Assembly (NCBI GenBank): GCA_020436955.1
Contig: JAGQWW010000031.1
Span: forward strand, 1 to 14,258
Origin: Saprospiraceae bacterium
GTDB taxonomy: Bacteria; Bacteroidota; Bacteroidia; Chitinophagales; Saprospiraceae
Direction of reading: 5' to 3'
Length of the DNA: 14,258 bases
Part shown: positions 1 through 8,990 of the stretch, one piece after another
Layout of the letters: every line of letters begins with the position of its first letter
How positions within the stretch are numbered: the stretch's first letter is position 1
Program-made: the position numbers and the translations under genes
The notes under the pieces: generated by a model
What the model was told of the DNA's origin: nothing
The model's database searches: none
The model's input: the letters and a program-made list of their open reading frames with translations, nothing else

Positions 1-1
1 T

Positions 2-1600
2 AAGCCAAGCTTAGCCTCAGGTAAAGTGACGGGCATTAGAATAAAGAGCCACTATTTGGGAAGTGAATTTGAAATGCCATATACCTCTAAGGTGATAATG
101 GGTTATCAAGAAAACACCATAAGTTTTGAATTCAATGCGCTTGATTATTTAAACGTAGAGAATCGGCAATACTGTGTTCGTTTGGAAGGCTTTGATTCAA
201 ACTGGAGAAATATTGGCAAAACAAATGTCGCCACATATACCAATCTGGATCCAGGCGAATATTTTTTCAGGGTTAGAACAACTAATGCCGATGGAAGCTG
301 GGGACCACCAACACAAGGGCTAACTTTAGTAGTCACACCAATGTATTGGCAAACACTTTGGTTCAAAATTATTATCGGGGTATTAATCATAAGCCTCATT
401 TTTTTCATTCTTCAAATAATCCAACAGCGTCGAATTTTCCAACAACAAAAGGAAGTTGCAGAGCGAAATGCGCTATACAAATCCAGGTTTTTGACAAACA
501 TGAGTCACGAAATCAGGACCCCATTAAATGCAATCATAGGCTTAAATAAACTGTTAGCTGAAACCCCGTTGAATGAAAAGCAACAATCCTTTGTACAAGC
601 AGTCGGTCAATCGTCTGAAAACTTGTTATACATTGTAAATGATATTCTTGATCAGGCCAAATTGGAAAGTGGCCAATACCAATTCAAATCCACCCCTTTC
701 ACCATGGATTTGATAATAGGTCAGGTTAAAAGCACCTTGGAACACAAAGCATTAGAGAAGCACCTGGAGCTAAAAATTGAATCTACTGTTCCTGATGACC
801 TCTTAATGAAAGGAGATCCTATAAGGCTGTATCAAATCCTAATCAATTTGCTCAACAATGGTATCAAATACACAGAAACAGGATTCGTAAAATTATCGAT
901 TCAGCAAATTTCAGAAATGGGTTCTATTGGGAAATTTCGTTTTGAAATTATAGACACAGGACTAGGAATTAGCCCAAATGATCAGGAAAAAATATTTGAA
1001 AGTTTTCATCAAATCGAACAGTCAACCAAACAAGCTGAGACTGGTACCGGACTTGGACTTTCCATTACAAGGCAACTGGTAGAACAACAAGGAGGTACTA
1101 TTGCTTTGCAAAGTGAACCTGGTAAAGGATCTGCTTTTTCGGTAACCCTTCCATTTGAAATCATTTCAACAGAGAAAAAAGAGAAAGAAAAGTCCCTAGT
1201 GTCCTCCCTTGATGGCACCTACAAGGTTTTATTGGTAGAAGATAATGCTTTTAACCAACTTTTGGCTGTTGAATTATTAAAGAAGCATTTACCAAATGCG
1301 ATTGTTGATCTGGCAGAAAATGGATCCATTGCCGTCTCTAAGTGCCAGGAAAACATGTACGATTTGATTTTGATGGATATAAAAATGCCTGTAATGGATG
1401 GGTTGGAAGCAACCCGCCAAATCCGAAAAGAAAGGGGCCCTAACCAACAAACCATAATTTTGGCACTCACAGCCAACGCCATTAAAGAAAAATTGGAAGA
1501 GTGCCACCAGGCAGGTATGAATGATTGTATCACAAAACCAGTGGACTCAGCACTGCTTTTTGAAAAACTGCGCAATTATCTAACCCTTAGACAACAGTAA
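2..1600 (+). CDS. Hybrid sensor histidine kinase with Y_Y_Y domain and C-terminal receiver (5' partial)
   Basis: Membrane sensor kinase that autophosphorylates on His and passes the phosphate to its own receiver Asp. The frame is open to the left edge, so the N-terminus is missing; the GTG at 26 is not a credible start because it falls inside the domain. Numbering from the codon at base 2: Y_Y_Y-type periplasmic domain about 38-112 (ALDYLN, LEGFDSNW, YTNLDPGEY), one membrane segment about 121-140, HisKA with phosphoacceptor His169 in SHEIRTPLN, HATPase_c with N box 282-291, DTGLGI 318-323 and GTGLG 348-352, then a receiver with acidic Glu413/Asp414, phosphoacceptor Asp459, Thr490 and Lys512. 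In related Bacteroidota proteins a beta-propeller of Reg_prop repeats precedes Y_Y_Y, so one probably lies upstream. No AraC-type DNA-binding domain follows the receiver, unlike the one-protein HTCS class; output must pass to other proteins. The stop is one base before the Hpt gene. Confidence 0.95.
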   Translation, partial: KPSLASGKVTGIRIKSHYLGSEFEMPYTSKVIMGYQENTISFEFNALDYLNVENRQYCVRLEGFDSNWRNIGKTNVATYTNLDPGEYFFRVRTTNADGSWGPPTQGLTLVVTPMYWQTLWFKIIIGVLIISLIFFILQIIQQRRIFQQQKEVAERNALYKSRFLTNMSHEIRTPLNAIIGLNKLLAETPLNEKQQSFVQAVGQSSENLLYIVNDILDQAKLESGQYQFKSTPFTMDLIIGQVKSTLEHKALEKHLELKIESTVPDDLLMKGDPIRLYQILINLLNNGIKYTETGFVKLSIQQISEMGSIGKFRFEIIDTGLGISPNDQEKIFESFHQIEQSTKQAETGTGLGLSITRQLVEQQGGTIALQSEPGKGSAFSVTLPFEIISTEKKEKEKSLVSSLDGTYKVLLVEDNAFNQLLAVELLKKHLPNAIVDLAENGSIAVSKCQENMYDLILMDIKMPVMDGLEATRQIRKERGPNQQTIILALTANAIKEKLEECHQAGMNDCITKPVDSALLFEKLRNYLTLRQQ

Positions 1601-1601
1601 A

Positions 1602-1928
1602 ATGGAGAAAATTGACCCAAAGAAACTATTGGAAATGTTTGGTGGAGATAAAGCAATAGCTCAGCGATTTATTGATTTATTTGTAAAGGAAATCCCTGGG
1701 TTAAAACGTCAATTACAAGAAGCAACTGAAAAAAATCAGCTTGATGAAATTGGACTCCATGCACATACCATCAAATCTCAATGCAGATATATAGGACTAG
1801 ATAAGATGGCTGAAAAAGCCGCAAATATTGAAGAGATAACAGAAAAAGGAGGAAGCAACCAGTTAAATGTATTAATTCAATCATTGATCGCTGACCTGGA
1901 TGAAAATGGATTTAAGGTTATTTTTTAA
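1602..1928 (+). CDS. Stand-alone histidine phosphotransfer (Hpt) protein
   Basis: Small cytoplasmic helical protein of 108 residues that should relay phosphate between the receiver of the upstream hybrid kinase and a response regulator. The Hpt signature is seen at residues 53-66, with phosphoacceptor His55 followed by Thr-Ile-Lys58-Ser, close to the usual HxLKG core, then the expected RYIGL helix. The N-terminal part (MFGGDKAIAQRFIDLFVKEIP) matches the usual Hpt start, in which a receiver-docking helix precedes the His helix. The ATG follows the kinase stop codon after a single A, so the two are almost certainly cotranscribed and translationally coupled. Its last 11 bases overlap the 3' end of the convergent response regulator gene. 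A role between this kinase and this regulator is inferred from adjacency. Confidence 0.93.
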   Translation: MEKIDPKKLLEMFGGDKAIAQRFIDLFVKEIPGLKRQLQEATEKNQLDEIGLHAHTIKSQCRYIGLDKMAEKAANIEEITEKGGSNQLNVLIQSLIADLDENGFKVIF

Positions 1929-2613
1929 CGACTAGGCGATAACCTGAGCCATGCACATTTAGGATTTCCAGATTTACATCTTCTGCCAGATATTTCCTCA
2001 ACTTACTCACATACACATTTAAGCTACGACCGTGTAATTGGGCTTCATCCTTCCATATTTTGTTGAGGGCCTCAGATCGATTTATTTGCCCCTCTGGAGA
2101 AGTACAAAACATCTGCAACAACTTAGATTCTGTAGCACTTAATCTGATGATTTTATTTTCAATTTGTAAGGTTCTGGAGACTGGGTCAAAATAATAAAGG
2201 CCTATACCTCTTGGCTCCATCAGTTTAGACGTTTCTTTCTTCTTGTTTACCCTTCTAAGCACATTAATTATTCTTAATTCAAGCTCTTCCATACTGAAGG
2301 GTTTTATCACATAATCATCTGCACCAAGTTTCAAACCTTCAATCCGCCGTTCTTTTTCAGATTCTCCTGTTAGAAAGATTATGGGTATTTCCGAATCAAT
2401 AGCACGTAACTCTTCTGACAAGACAAAACCGTCTTTCAAGGGCATCTTTACATCCAAAACACACAAGTCATAGTTGCCATCTCTAAACAAACTAAGGCCA
2501 GAAGCAGCATCATGCCTTAAATCTGCCCTAAACCCTTTAGTTTCCAAAAACTCTTTTAGGACAGTACTTAGGACTTTATCATCATCAACCAATAATATTG
2601 AAAAACCTTCCAT
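1918..2613 (-). CDS. OmpR/PhoB-family response regulator (receiver plus winged helix)
   Basis: Cytoplasmic transcription factor of 231 residues. The receiver occupies about 4-120, with acidic pocket Asp10/Asp11, phosphoacceptor Asp54 in VLDVKMP, switch Thr82 and conserved Lys104 (VIKPF). The winged-helix output domain is about 136-231; it has the typical recognition-helix segment GRSLNVYVSKLRKYL (195-209) and the wing GSGYRL near the C-terminus. I chose the ATG at 2613. An in-frame TTG at 2631 would add six residues but overlaps the probable -7 promoter sequence. The gene converges on the Hpt gene and diverges from the membrane-protein gene at 2753. It is the obvious final acceptor of the kinase-Hpt relay and the best local candidate to bind the tandem CTTTTT elements at 2682, 3261 and 9048; both points are inference. 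Confidence 0.94.
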   Translation of the reverse strand: MEGFSILLVDDDKVLSTVLKEFLETKGFRADLRHDAASGLSLFRDGNYDLCVLDVKMPLKDGFVLSEELRAIDSEIPIIFLTGESEKERRIEGLKLGADDYVIKPFSMEELELRIINVLRRVNKKKETSKLMEPRGIGLYYFDPVSRTLQIENKIIRLSATESKLLQMFCTSPEGQINRSEALNKIWKDEAQLHGRSLNVYVSKLRKYLAEDVNLEILNVHGSGYRLVVKK

Positions 2614-2628
2614 AGGTACTATTTTTCT

Positions 2629-2661
2629 CAAATTTCAATAAAACCAACAAAAGAGGCCAAA
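2629..2661 (-). promoter_or_regulatory. Probable promoter of the response regulator gene
   Basis: On the minus strand TTTG (2661-2658) is followed after 21 bases by GAAATTTG (2636-2629), 7 of 8 matches to the Bacteroidota -7 consensus TAnnTTTG with its partner TTTG at -33. The last G is 15 bases before the ATG, implying a very short leader. Assigned by pattern only. Confidence 0.45.
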
Positions 2662-2681
2662 CCATCACTTCGAATTTTATC

Positions 2682-2741
2682 CTTTTTTACACTTTTTGAA
2701 AATTCAATAGTTAAATGAATCTCGGCCAGACTCCAATTTTG
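2682..2741 (+). promoter_or_regulatory. Shared tandem CTTTTT element with -7-like sequence, copy 1
   Basis: CTTTTTTACACTTTTT at 2682-2697, followed by GAAA, holds two CTTTTT blocks starting 10 bp apart. A -7-like CAATTTTG lies at 2734-2741, 11 bases before the ATG at 2753. The distance from the first C to the final G is 59 bases, identical to the other two copies. If the -7 assignment is right, the tandem blocks sit at roughly -45 to -60, where activators of the OmpR/PhoB type commonly bind. No TTG at -33 is visible in this copy, which fits an activator-dependent promoter. Confidence 0.6.
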
Positions 2742-2752
2742 TAAGAAAAAAA

Positions 2753-3289
2753 ATGGACCCTGGCATTTTAATCATACCACTCAGAAACAAAAGGAGCTTC
2801 TACTTTTTATCAGCAATTACCATTTTGTTTCAAACGCTGGTTTTACACTTGGCCAAACAAGATTTTGAAATGATTACGGGCCATTCCTGGCTACCTGACC
2901 TTCAGCTTTCATTTGGGGCTACCTCATTTAATCAATTTAAACTCCATTCTTTACAAGGAGGCGTTCAATTATATTTAGTCCATCTCGCTACCCTAGGTTG
3001 GTTAATTCCGCTATTATGGTCCATTACATTCAGCGTTTTTATTCAGCGAACATTCTTGGACAACCATAGGAAGCAAAACGCTCTTTTCACTTGGATTCGG
3101 GCATTCCTATTTTTCAAATTCATTCAACTTGCCGCTCTGGCCTTTTTGGTATGGAACCTGGCGAAGGACATGAACTGGTTGATTCTTTTCTGTGGCTATT
3201 TTTTAAATCCAATCATTTTCCTCCTGGCCGTAGCATTTTTAGTTCACTTAGGCTTTAATACTTTTTTACACTTTTTAAAAAAGCCTTGA
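2753..3289 (+). CDS. Small polytopic membrane protein of unknown function
   Basis: I do not recognise the family. The 178-residue product has four probable membrane helices at about 16-34, 73-98, 112-135 and 141-166. A polar loop at about 35-70 lies between helices 1 and 2, and a short basic loop around 99-111 (DNHRKQN) between helices 2 and 3. There is no cleavable signal peptide and no catalytic motif. It is divergent from the response regulator gene and lies directly upstream of the giant exported-protein gene, and it has its own copy of the shared promoter element. It may help in sensing, export or assembly of the surface proteins, but nothing in its sequence shows this. Its last codons (NTFLHFLKKP) are encoded by the upstream element of the next gene, so coding and regulatory information overlap here. 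Confidence 0.8.
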   Translation: MDPGILIIPLRNKRSFYFLSAITILFQTLVLHLAKQDFEMITGHSWLPDLQLSFGATSFNQFKLHSLQGGVQLYLVHLATLGWLIPLLWSITFSVFIQRTFLDNHRKQNALFTWIRAFLFFKFIQLAALAFLVWNLAKDMNWLILFCGYFLNPIIFLLAVAFLVHLGFNTFLHFLKKP

Positions 3290-3290
3290 A
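3254..3290 (+). repeat. 37-bp direct repeat, left copy
   Basis: Matches 9041-9077 with 36 of 37 identical bases; the mismatch is G at 3283 against T at 9070. It contains the tandem CTTTTT element and ends in CCTTGAA. This copy covers the final codons and stop of the membrane-protein gene. Confidence 0.9.
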
Positions 3291-3320
3291 ATTTTCCTTC
3301 CCCTATCTCCAAGAGATTTG
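3261..3320 (+). promoter_or_regulatory. Shared tandem CTTTTT element with -7-like sequence, copy 2 (giant gene)
   Basis: CTTTTTTACACTTTTT at 3261-3276, then AAAA. A -7-like GAGATTTG is at 3313-3320, 17 bases before the ATG at 3338. The distance from first C to final G is 59 bases. A TTG at 3286-3288 (CCTTGAA) lies 24 bases before the -7-like sequence and could be a loosely spaced -33 box. Much of the element lies inside the 3' end of the upstream coding region. Confidence 0.6.
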
Positions 3321-3337
3321 CATAAAAATATTTCACC

Positions 3338-6300
3338 ATGATGTATAAAAGGATTTTCCTGCTTTTGTTTTTGGCAATAATTTTACAGACTTCACCTGAA
3401 AAACTATTATGTCAATCTATACAGGTAGCGGTTGTAGTTAGCCCGCCATACCCAATAAACCTTGAAGAAGCGCTTCAATTGAACAGGCAGGCTATCATTA
3501 CCCTTACCAACCTTTCAAATGAACCACAACAGCTAAAGTTATTGGCTACCGTAGAGGGCAATAATGGAATATCAGCAAGGATAAAACCAGACTTTGTGCC
3601 TACTGCACCCATTATTTTACAACCTAGAGAAACCAGAGTCTTAAATGGCTCACAATTGAAAAATATTAATTCAAATCTTTCTGAAAATGATGTGGACGTC
3701 CAAGGAATTAGTATTAACAGGATCATTCAAACAGAAACACTTCCTGAAGGTAATTATGAACTTTGTATTAGAGCCTATTCCTACTTGGGGACAACACCCC
3801 TTTCCAACGAACTTACAGGTTGTACCAATATTTTCCTCACACATTATGACCCGCCTATAATAGTGCAACCTTTAGATGCATCCACACAAACCGCAAAAAT
3901 TCCCCAGTTTCTTCAATTCATTTGGACACCAAGTGGAATTCCGGGTATAACTCGCTATGCATTGGATATTGTAGATATGAACTTCAACAACCTCAACAAT
4001 CCCAATGATGCATTTGACAACCCTGCTGTATTCGCATTTCTAAGGAAGGATAACCTAATAAACCCGATTTTCAATATAACGAATTTTGAACCACAAATGG
4101 TGGTTGGCCGGACCTACGCAGCCAGAGTTCGAGCTTATGACCCTTCCAACCAAATTGCCTTTAAAAATGAAGGAAAGGGTTCGGTTATTAGCTTTACCTA
4201 TATGCCCAATCAAATCATTTTACCGGAAATCGATAACAACAATAATAATGGTCCAGGTTACAATCCTGACATCAAAAACAATGAAAACCCGGTACAATTT
4301 GCACTCAACACCTGTGAAGAACCTGTCAACTTCGAGAATAATATCCCTATCAATGGAGAAGGAGAATTTGGAAATTTAGACGAAGTGAACCTCGGTGGTC
4401 ATACGCTTATGTTGACCAGTGTTACCTGGAACGGTAAAAATCTTTCGGGCCAGGGAAAAATCACGGATACATGGTTTAGAATTCCAATTCTGGTCGAATT
4501 TGAAAATCTTCAAATAAATTCAGAAGGACAAGTAATTGAAGGGTTTGCCAAAGCTAGAAATGATGAAAACCTCCCTTCAGAATGGATCAATGACCTGGGA
4601 AATATTCAATTTGGAGAAGAACAAATAAAAATTGCCATTCAAAAATTGCTTGGAAACAGTCAACAAAGAATTTATGACTTTAAAGATAAAGCCAAAAACA
4701 TCGGGGTAGGGATGCCGGTTGGAATCAACCGAAATATAGGAGGTGCAAATCAGCTTATCGGAATAGTCGGAATGCATTTTGGTGTAGGTGGATGTGCCCT
4801 TAATGCAATTGCACAAATTTCCATACCCTCAAAAAACCAAAGACTAAATCTGGCGGCTTCCGGTGTTTGCTTTAACAAAGACGGATTTACAAATGATGCT
4901 TTATTATACCTGGCAGAAGATTATACAATCAACCCTAATGGGAACATAAAAATGCACCTCCTAAAAGCCATCCAGGATAATCCGGACAAAGGGACTTATA
5001 TAAAAATGGAGAACACCGGATTTAAATTCCTCCGTCTGGACGGTAGCCTGGAAATAGCATCCAATGTCGTACACCCTGTTGACCCCAACGAAACCAAAGT
5101 CTCCGCTCCCTTTTCTCTGGAAGTAGAAAACTTCCACAACTTCATGCTTGATGACCTCAGCTTTCAGGCATTCGAATTTAACAGATTACCCGGATTTACG
5201 GTCAATATTCAATCCTTGTCTTATGACCATTCAGAAGTTTCTAATCCTCAAAACATACAATTTCCCACCCCCAATTACAATCAGGAAGGAAACCTTTGGC
5301 AAGGATTTTACCTCAACGCAGTGGACCTTACATTGCCAAAACAATTACACAAAGATTTCAAAATTCAGGCTTCCAACCTTATTGTGGATGATTTTGGATT
5401 TACCGGGTTATTGGATATACCCTTGGTTTTGGGAACCAATCAGGGGAAAATGGGTAGTAGAAACTGGCCTTTTTCCATTGAAAACTTATTTATAAAGGTG
5501 ATTAAAAACCAGTGGGAGGAAGGAAGCTTTAATGGAAAAATAAGAGTCCCGATTCAAAAGGAAAATGAGTTTCTTCAGTATCAGGCATTACTCAGTTTAC
5601 TGGACAATGAACTGGATTACCAGTTTAGTGTAGAAACAGAGGAAGAAATCGAATTCCCGGCCATCATAGCCAAAGGGAAAATCTTGCCTAATACTAGCAT
5701 TATTATCGAAAAGACTGGAAACGGGTTTGACCCAAGAATGCATTTGTTTGCCAAGTTGGACCTAAATACCCCAGTTAATATTAATATTCAAAGCTTTCCA
5801 CTAAGTTTTAGTGGTGTTGAGGTACAGGACCTTATTATCGATAAAAATGGATACCATTTTGGACCTGATGGTGCATTCAGTTATTCATATGGTGAAGAAC
5901 AAAGGAAAGTCTTTGGTTTTAATGTAACGCTGGACACTTTTACCATTGTCAAACCCAATCAATTGTATGCCGGCATGGACATGCAGCTGATAGGTGAAAG
6001 TAATGTAGTAGGCGGAAGAGTACGTGTTTTCATTAATACAAAATGGGAAAATGATCTATTGAAATTAGAGTCCATGAAACTTTCCGACCTGTATATCAAC
6101 GGCGATGTCAGCATAGCTCATGTGGAAGGTTATCTAAAACGATATGACAACGATAATGTATATGGTGATGGATTTGCTGGAGGCTTGGATGTAGGAATAA
6201 AACTTGGTGAAGCCAATGCACTTCCCATTGCAGCGGAAATGAATTTGTTATTCGGAAGGAAAGAAGATTATAAATATTTCTATATCGACGGAGCGGTAGA

Positions 6301-8983
6301 TGGCTTGCCCAATATCCCTTTGTCTGCAAGTATGAGGTTTTATGGTTTTAAAGGCGGCATTTATTATAAAATGAAACGAGAGAGCATAGATGTATTGCCA
6401 GTACCAGATAAATCCATAAAATTTGGGCTATTGGCAGGAGCCGCAATAGGCCTTGATTCTAAAAGAGCATTCCATTCAAAGTTGGTTTTAGATGCAAACT
6501 TCACCGCATCCGGTCTGGGCCAAATCAATTTTGACGGTGATGCATACATGTTTACAGATTACCAGCCAGGTTGGGACCCTTACGATCCATCCACTACACC
6601 AATCCATATAGCTGCAACAGCAAAAATGGATTTCACAACTAAAGTTTTTGATTTTGACGGTAGTGTCAAAGCAAAATATCCAACTACCGGAAATCCACTC
6701 GTAAAAGGAAATGGATCAGTTAAAATCCATGTGGCTGGGAAAAACGATTGGTATATTAAAATCGGTGAACCCGGACCTGATGAAAACATTACTATAGAAT
6801 TGGCTGACATCATAACCAAAAAACATTACCTCATGGCAGGTTACGGGTTGCCGGCAATGCCACCACTTCCAGACCCAATCATGAGTAAATTAGCTGAAAA
6901 CAACATTCAGCCGCAGTCGCAACGAACCAATTTAACCAGTGAAAATAACCTCAGATATGCTTTTGGAAGTAACTATCACTTCAATACTGGTGAACTAAAC
7001 TATTGGATTTTATATGGAAATTTTGCAGCTGATCTTGGCTATGATATTTCCATAAGCGATGGTTGGGGCGATTGCGGATTCCGGGGTTGGTACGTGAATG
7101 GGCAGGCTTATGGAAGACTGGATGCAGGAATTGGTTTAAAGGCTAAATTATTTGGAAAGGACAGAAAGTTTAAGATTGCTGAACTCTCTGTAGGAGCGGC
7201 CCTGGAAGTAGCCTTACCTAACAAATTCTACATGCAAGGTATGGTGTATGGAGAAGCGACCTTTTTGGGGATTATCGAAGGAGGTTTCGATTTTCAGGTT
7301 GAAAAGGGCGAAAAGTGTCAGCAAAAACCACAATACGAAGAGGAAAACGCCCTGGAAAACCTAAAATATGTTCAGGATACTAATCCTAAAAACGGGAAAA
7401 CCGGTATCAGCGTGATGGCTGTTCCTCAGGTAGTTATGTTATTTTCTACCAATAGTAATAAATCATATCCCCTTACAGAACTCAATGAAAACGGGGTTGA
7501 AGAAAACCGTGAATTTAAGTTTCCAATTCATAAGCTTCAAATCGTCATTGATGATCCAAACTCATCTAAAAATGGGGAAATTATTGCCAATTTAGATTCT
7601 AAATCTTATCAAGGATATTTTAAGAAAAACAGCAAAGGGGATGTATTTACTTACCATAGTGAAAAAGCCTTTGAACCCTACACTTGGTACAAATGGATAA
7701 TAGAGGTCCAGGTTCTGGAAAAAATAAATGGTATTTGGTCAACAGTTCCTGCAAACGATACCAAAGTAGAGGTAAGATTTAAAACCGGAGCAGGTCCAAA
7801 AAATATTGAGGATTCCAATGTGGAGTTTTGTTATCCAGACAGGGCACAAAATTTTTACCTGCAAAATGAAAATGGTAAACGTGGTTTTGTAAAAGTAAAA
7901 GTTGATGCCTACAGCAATCTTTTCAACTTAAAAGGAAATCAATTTGAGAAGGATTCAATCCTTATTCGCCTTATCCCTGTAGGTGGGGGTTCTGTACAAA
8001 ATGGGATATTTCTGGGATATTCTGGAAATAAGGTGATGTTTTCACATCCACCATTACTAAATAACAAAATGTATGTACTACAAATTGTTAAAAAACATGC
8101 ACAATGGCTGGCTAATGCACCTGACAATGATCCAGAAATTTATCTTTCCGCAGGCCAAAATTTTGAAAACAATCTTACAAAAGGTCAAAAATTATTGGGA
8201 GACCTTCAGACATCAAAAAAGGAATATGAAGTATATAAATATGTCTTCAAAACCAGTCGTTACAACACTTTGGAATCAAAAATTGCTTCTTTACAGCCCG
8301 GCAAAGTAATTGCGATGGGTAATCCGCCCTATTCAGGTAGAACGATAGAGGTTGTCGGACAAAATGAAGGATTTGACAAATTTGACAACCAACAAATTGA
8401 TTTCAATTGGTTTTTGGCCGAATCATACGGTGGCTCGGGCTCAGGTGGTAATGGCCAAACCATCATAAATAAGCCAAAACCCAATTTTTACTGGAACTCT
8501 TATTTAAATCCAAAAGTGTACGCTGGATATAATGACATTTTAGCACCTGTTGCATACCCAGGATTATCAAAAATTAATCCATCTACCTATGTAGAAGTAA
8601 GTAATCCGGTACCACCAATTTCCCAAGCCTTAATAGACAAAATATTAAACGAAAAGGTAAATCCGGGTATGGTATTCCAGGCACCACCCACTCCACAAAA
8701 AATCCAATTCCAGCTCTATGGAGAATCCGTTGGTTTCTTTGTTTACAAAAGCTACTTCATCCCCAGATTATTCAATGTTAATAATCCAGAGGTCAAAAAA
8801 TGTTTCCAATATGCCCAGGGTTACAATAAAGACCTGAGAGCCCTTATGGATTATCATATAGAAAATCCAAATTTCAAAACGCTGTCAGGAGGCAGTTACC
8901 AATTTTTAGCATCTTCCAAATTGGTTGGCAACCACCAATATCTCATCGATTGGAAAAAGGAATTTGGAATCCAAAACAACTAA
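3338..8983 (+). CDS. Giant exported beta-rich protein (1881 aa)
   Basis: Exported protein of unknown function. A signal peptide of about 26 residues (basic MMYKR, hydrophobic FLLLFLAIILQ, cleavage near LLCQS) is present; LLC is not a good lipobox, so soluble export is more likely than lipidation. Residues 27-170 form a beta-sandwich-like region with Cys143 and Cys162 possibly paired. From memory it resembles the N-terminus of very large Bacteroidota proteins that databases label TANFOR-domain proteins. Residues about 172-290 look FN3-like (PPIIVQP, FIWTPSG, YAARVRAYDP). An Asn-rich linker (299-316) follows, then about 1000 residues of beta-rich sequence with recurring G-F/I-x-V-P-type strands. 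Residues 1348-1488 resemble a bacterial Ig-like domain (NPKNGKTGISVMAVPQVVM), and a Gly/Ser linker lies near 1698-1706. I see no membrane helix after the signal and no recognisable T9SS C-terminal domain. It has its own promoter element and terminator, and it precedes an FN3 protein and a beta-barrel that may be partners. Confidence 0.9.
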   Translation: MMYKRIFLLLFLAIILQTSPEKLLCQSIQVAVVVSPPYPINLEEALQLNRQAIITLTNLSNEPQQLKLLATVEGNNGISARIKPDFVPTAPIILQPRETRVLNGSQLKNINSNLSENDVDVQGISINRIIQTETLPEGNYELCIRAYSYLGTTPLSNELTGCTNIFLTHYDPPIIVQPLDASTQTAKIPQFLQFIWTPSGIPGITRYALDIVDMNFNNLNNPNDAFDNPAVFAFLRKDNLINPIFNITNFEPQMVVGRTYAARVRAYDPSNQIAFKNEGKGSVISFTYMPNQIILPEIDNNNNNGPGYNPDIKNNENPVQFALNTCEEPVNFENNIPINGEGEFGNLDEVNLGGHTLMLTSVTWNGKNLSGQGKITDTWFRIPILVEFENLQINSEGQVIEGFAKARNDENLPSEWINDLGNIQFGEEQIKIAIQKLLGNSQQRIYDFKDKAKNIGVGMPVGINRNIGGANQLIGIVGMHFGVGGCALNAIAQISIPSKNQRLNLAASGVCFNKDGFTNDALLYLAEDYTINPNGNIKMHLLKAIQDNPDKGTYIKMENTGFKFLRLDGSLEIASNVVHPVDPNETKVSAPFSLEVENFHNFMLDDLSFQAFEFNRLPGFTVNIQSLSYDHSEVSNPQNIQFPTPNYNQEGNLWQGFYLNAVDLTLPKQLHKDFKIQASNLIVDDFGFTGLLDIPLVLGTNQGKMGSRNWPFSIENLFIKVIKNQWEEGSFNGKIRVPIQKENEFLQYQALLSLLDNELDYQFSVETEEEIEFPAIIAKGKILPNTSIIIEKTGNGFDPRMHLFAKLDLNTPVNINIQSFPLSFSGVEVQDLIIDKNGYHFGPDGAFSYSYGEEQRKVFGFNVTLDTFTIVKPNQLYAGMDMQLIGESNVVGGRVRVFINTKWENDLLKLESMKLSDLYINGDVSIAHVEGYLKRYDNDNVYGDGFAGGLDVGIKLGEANALPIAAEMNLLFGRKEDYKYFYIDGAVDGLPNIPLSASMRFYGFKGGIYYKMKRESIDVLPVPDKSIKFGLLAGAAIGLDSKRAFHSKLVLDANFTASGLGQINFDGDAYMFTDYQPGWDPYDPSTTPIHIAATAKMDFTTKVFDFDGSVKAKYPTTGNPLVKGNGSVKIHVAGKNDWYIKIGEPGPDENITIELADIITKKHYLMAGYGLPAMPPLPDPIMSKLAENNIQPQSQRTNLTSENNLRYAFGSNYHFNTGELNYWILYGNFAADLGYDISISDGWGDCGFRGWYVNGQAYGRLDAGIGLKAKLFGKDRKFKIAELSVGAALEVALPNKFYMQGMVYGEATFLGIIEGGFDFQVEKGEKCQQKPQYEEENALENLKYVQDTNPKNGKTGISVMAVPQVVMLFSTNSNKSYPLTELNENGVEENREFKFPIHKLQIVIDDPNSSKNGEIIANLDSKSYQGYFKKNSKGDVFTYHSEKAFEPYTWYKWIIEVQVLEKINGIWSTVPANDTKVEVRFKTGAGPKNIEDSNVEFCYPDRAQNFYLQNENGKRGFVKVKVDAYSNLFNLKGNQFEKDSILIRLIPVGGGSVQNGIFLGYSGNKVMFSHPPLLNNKMYVLQIVKKHAQWLANAPDNDPEIYLSAGQNFENNLTKGQKLLGDLQTSKKEYEVYKYVFKTSRYNTLESKIASLQPGKVIAMGNPPYSGRTIEVVGQNEGFDKFDNQQIDFNWFLAESYGGSGSGGNGQTIINKPKPNFYWNSYLNPKVYAGYNDILAPVAYPGLSKINPSTYVEVSNPVPPISQALIDKILNEKVNPGMVFQAPPTPQKIQFQLYGESVGFFVYKSYFIPRLFNVNNPEVKKCFQYAQGYNKDLRALMDYHIENPNFKTLSGGSYQFLASSKLVGNHQYLIDWKKEFGIQNN

Positions 8984-8990
8984 AACACCA

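Noticed and set aside
26..28. GTG as the true start of the sensor kinase
   Set aside because: The frame is open to base 2, and the Y_Y_Y domain and its upstream linker are already under way, so the gene begins outside the window.
1219..1575. 118-aa minus-strand frame inside the kinase gene
   Set aside because: It is antisense to the well-conserved receiver domain and shows no recognisable protein features.
2614..2631. TTG start giving the response regulator six more residues
   Set aside because: The TTG is part of the probable -7 sequence GAAATTTG, and the ATG at 2613 begins directly before the receiver's first strand.
3404..3415. Lipoprotein signal at LLC in the giant protein
   Set aside because: Leu directly before the Cys does not fit the lipobox, which needs Gly, Ala or Ser there; ordinary signal peptidase I cleavage is more likely.
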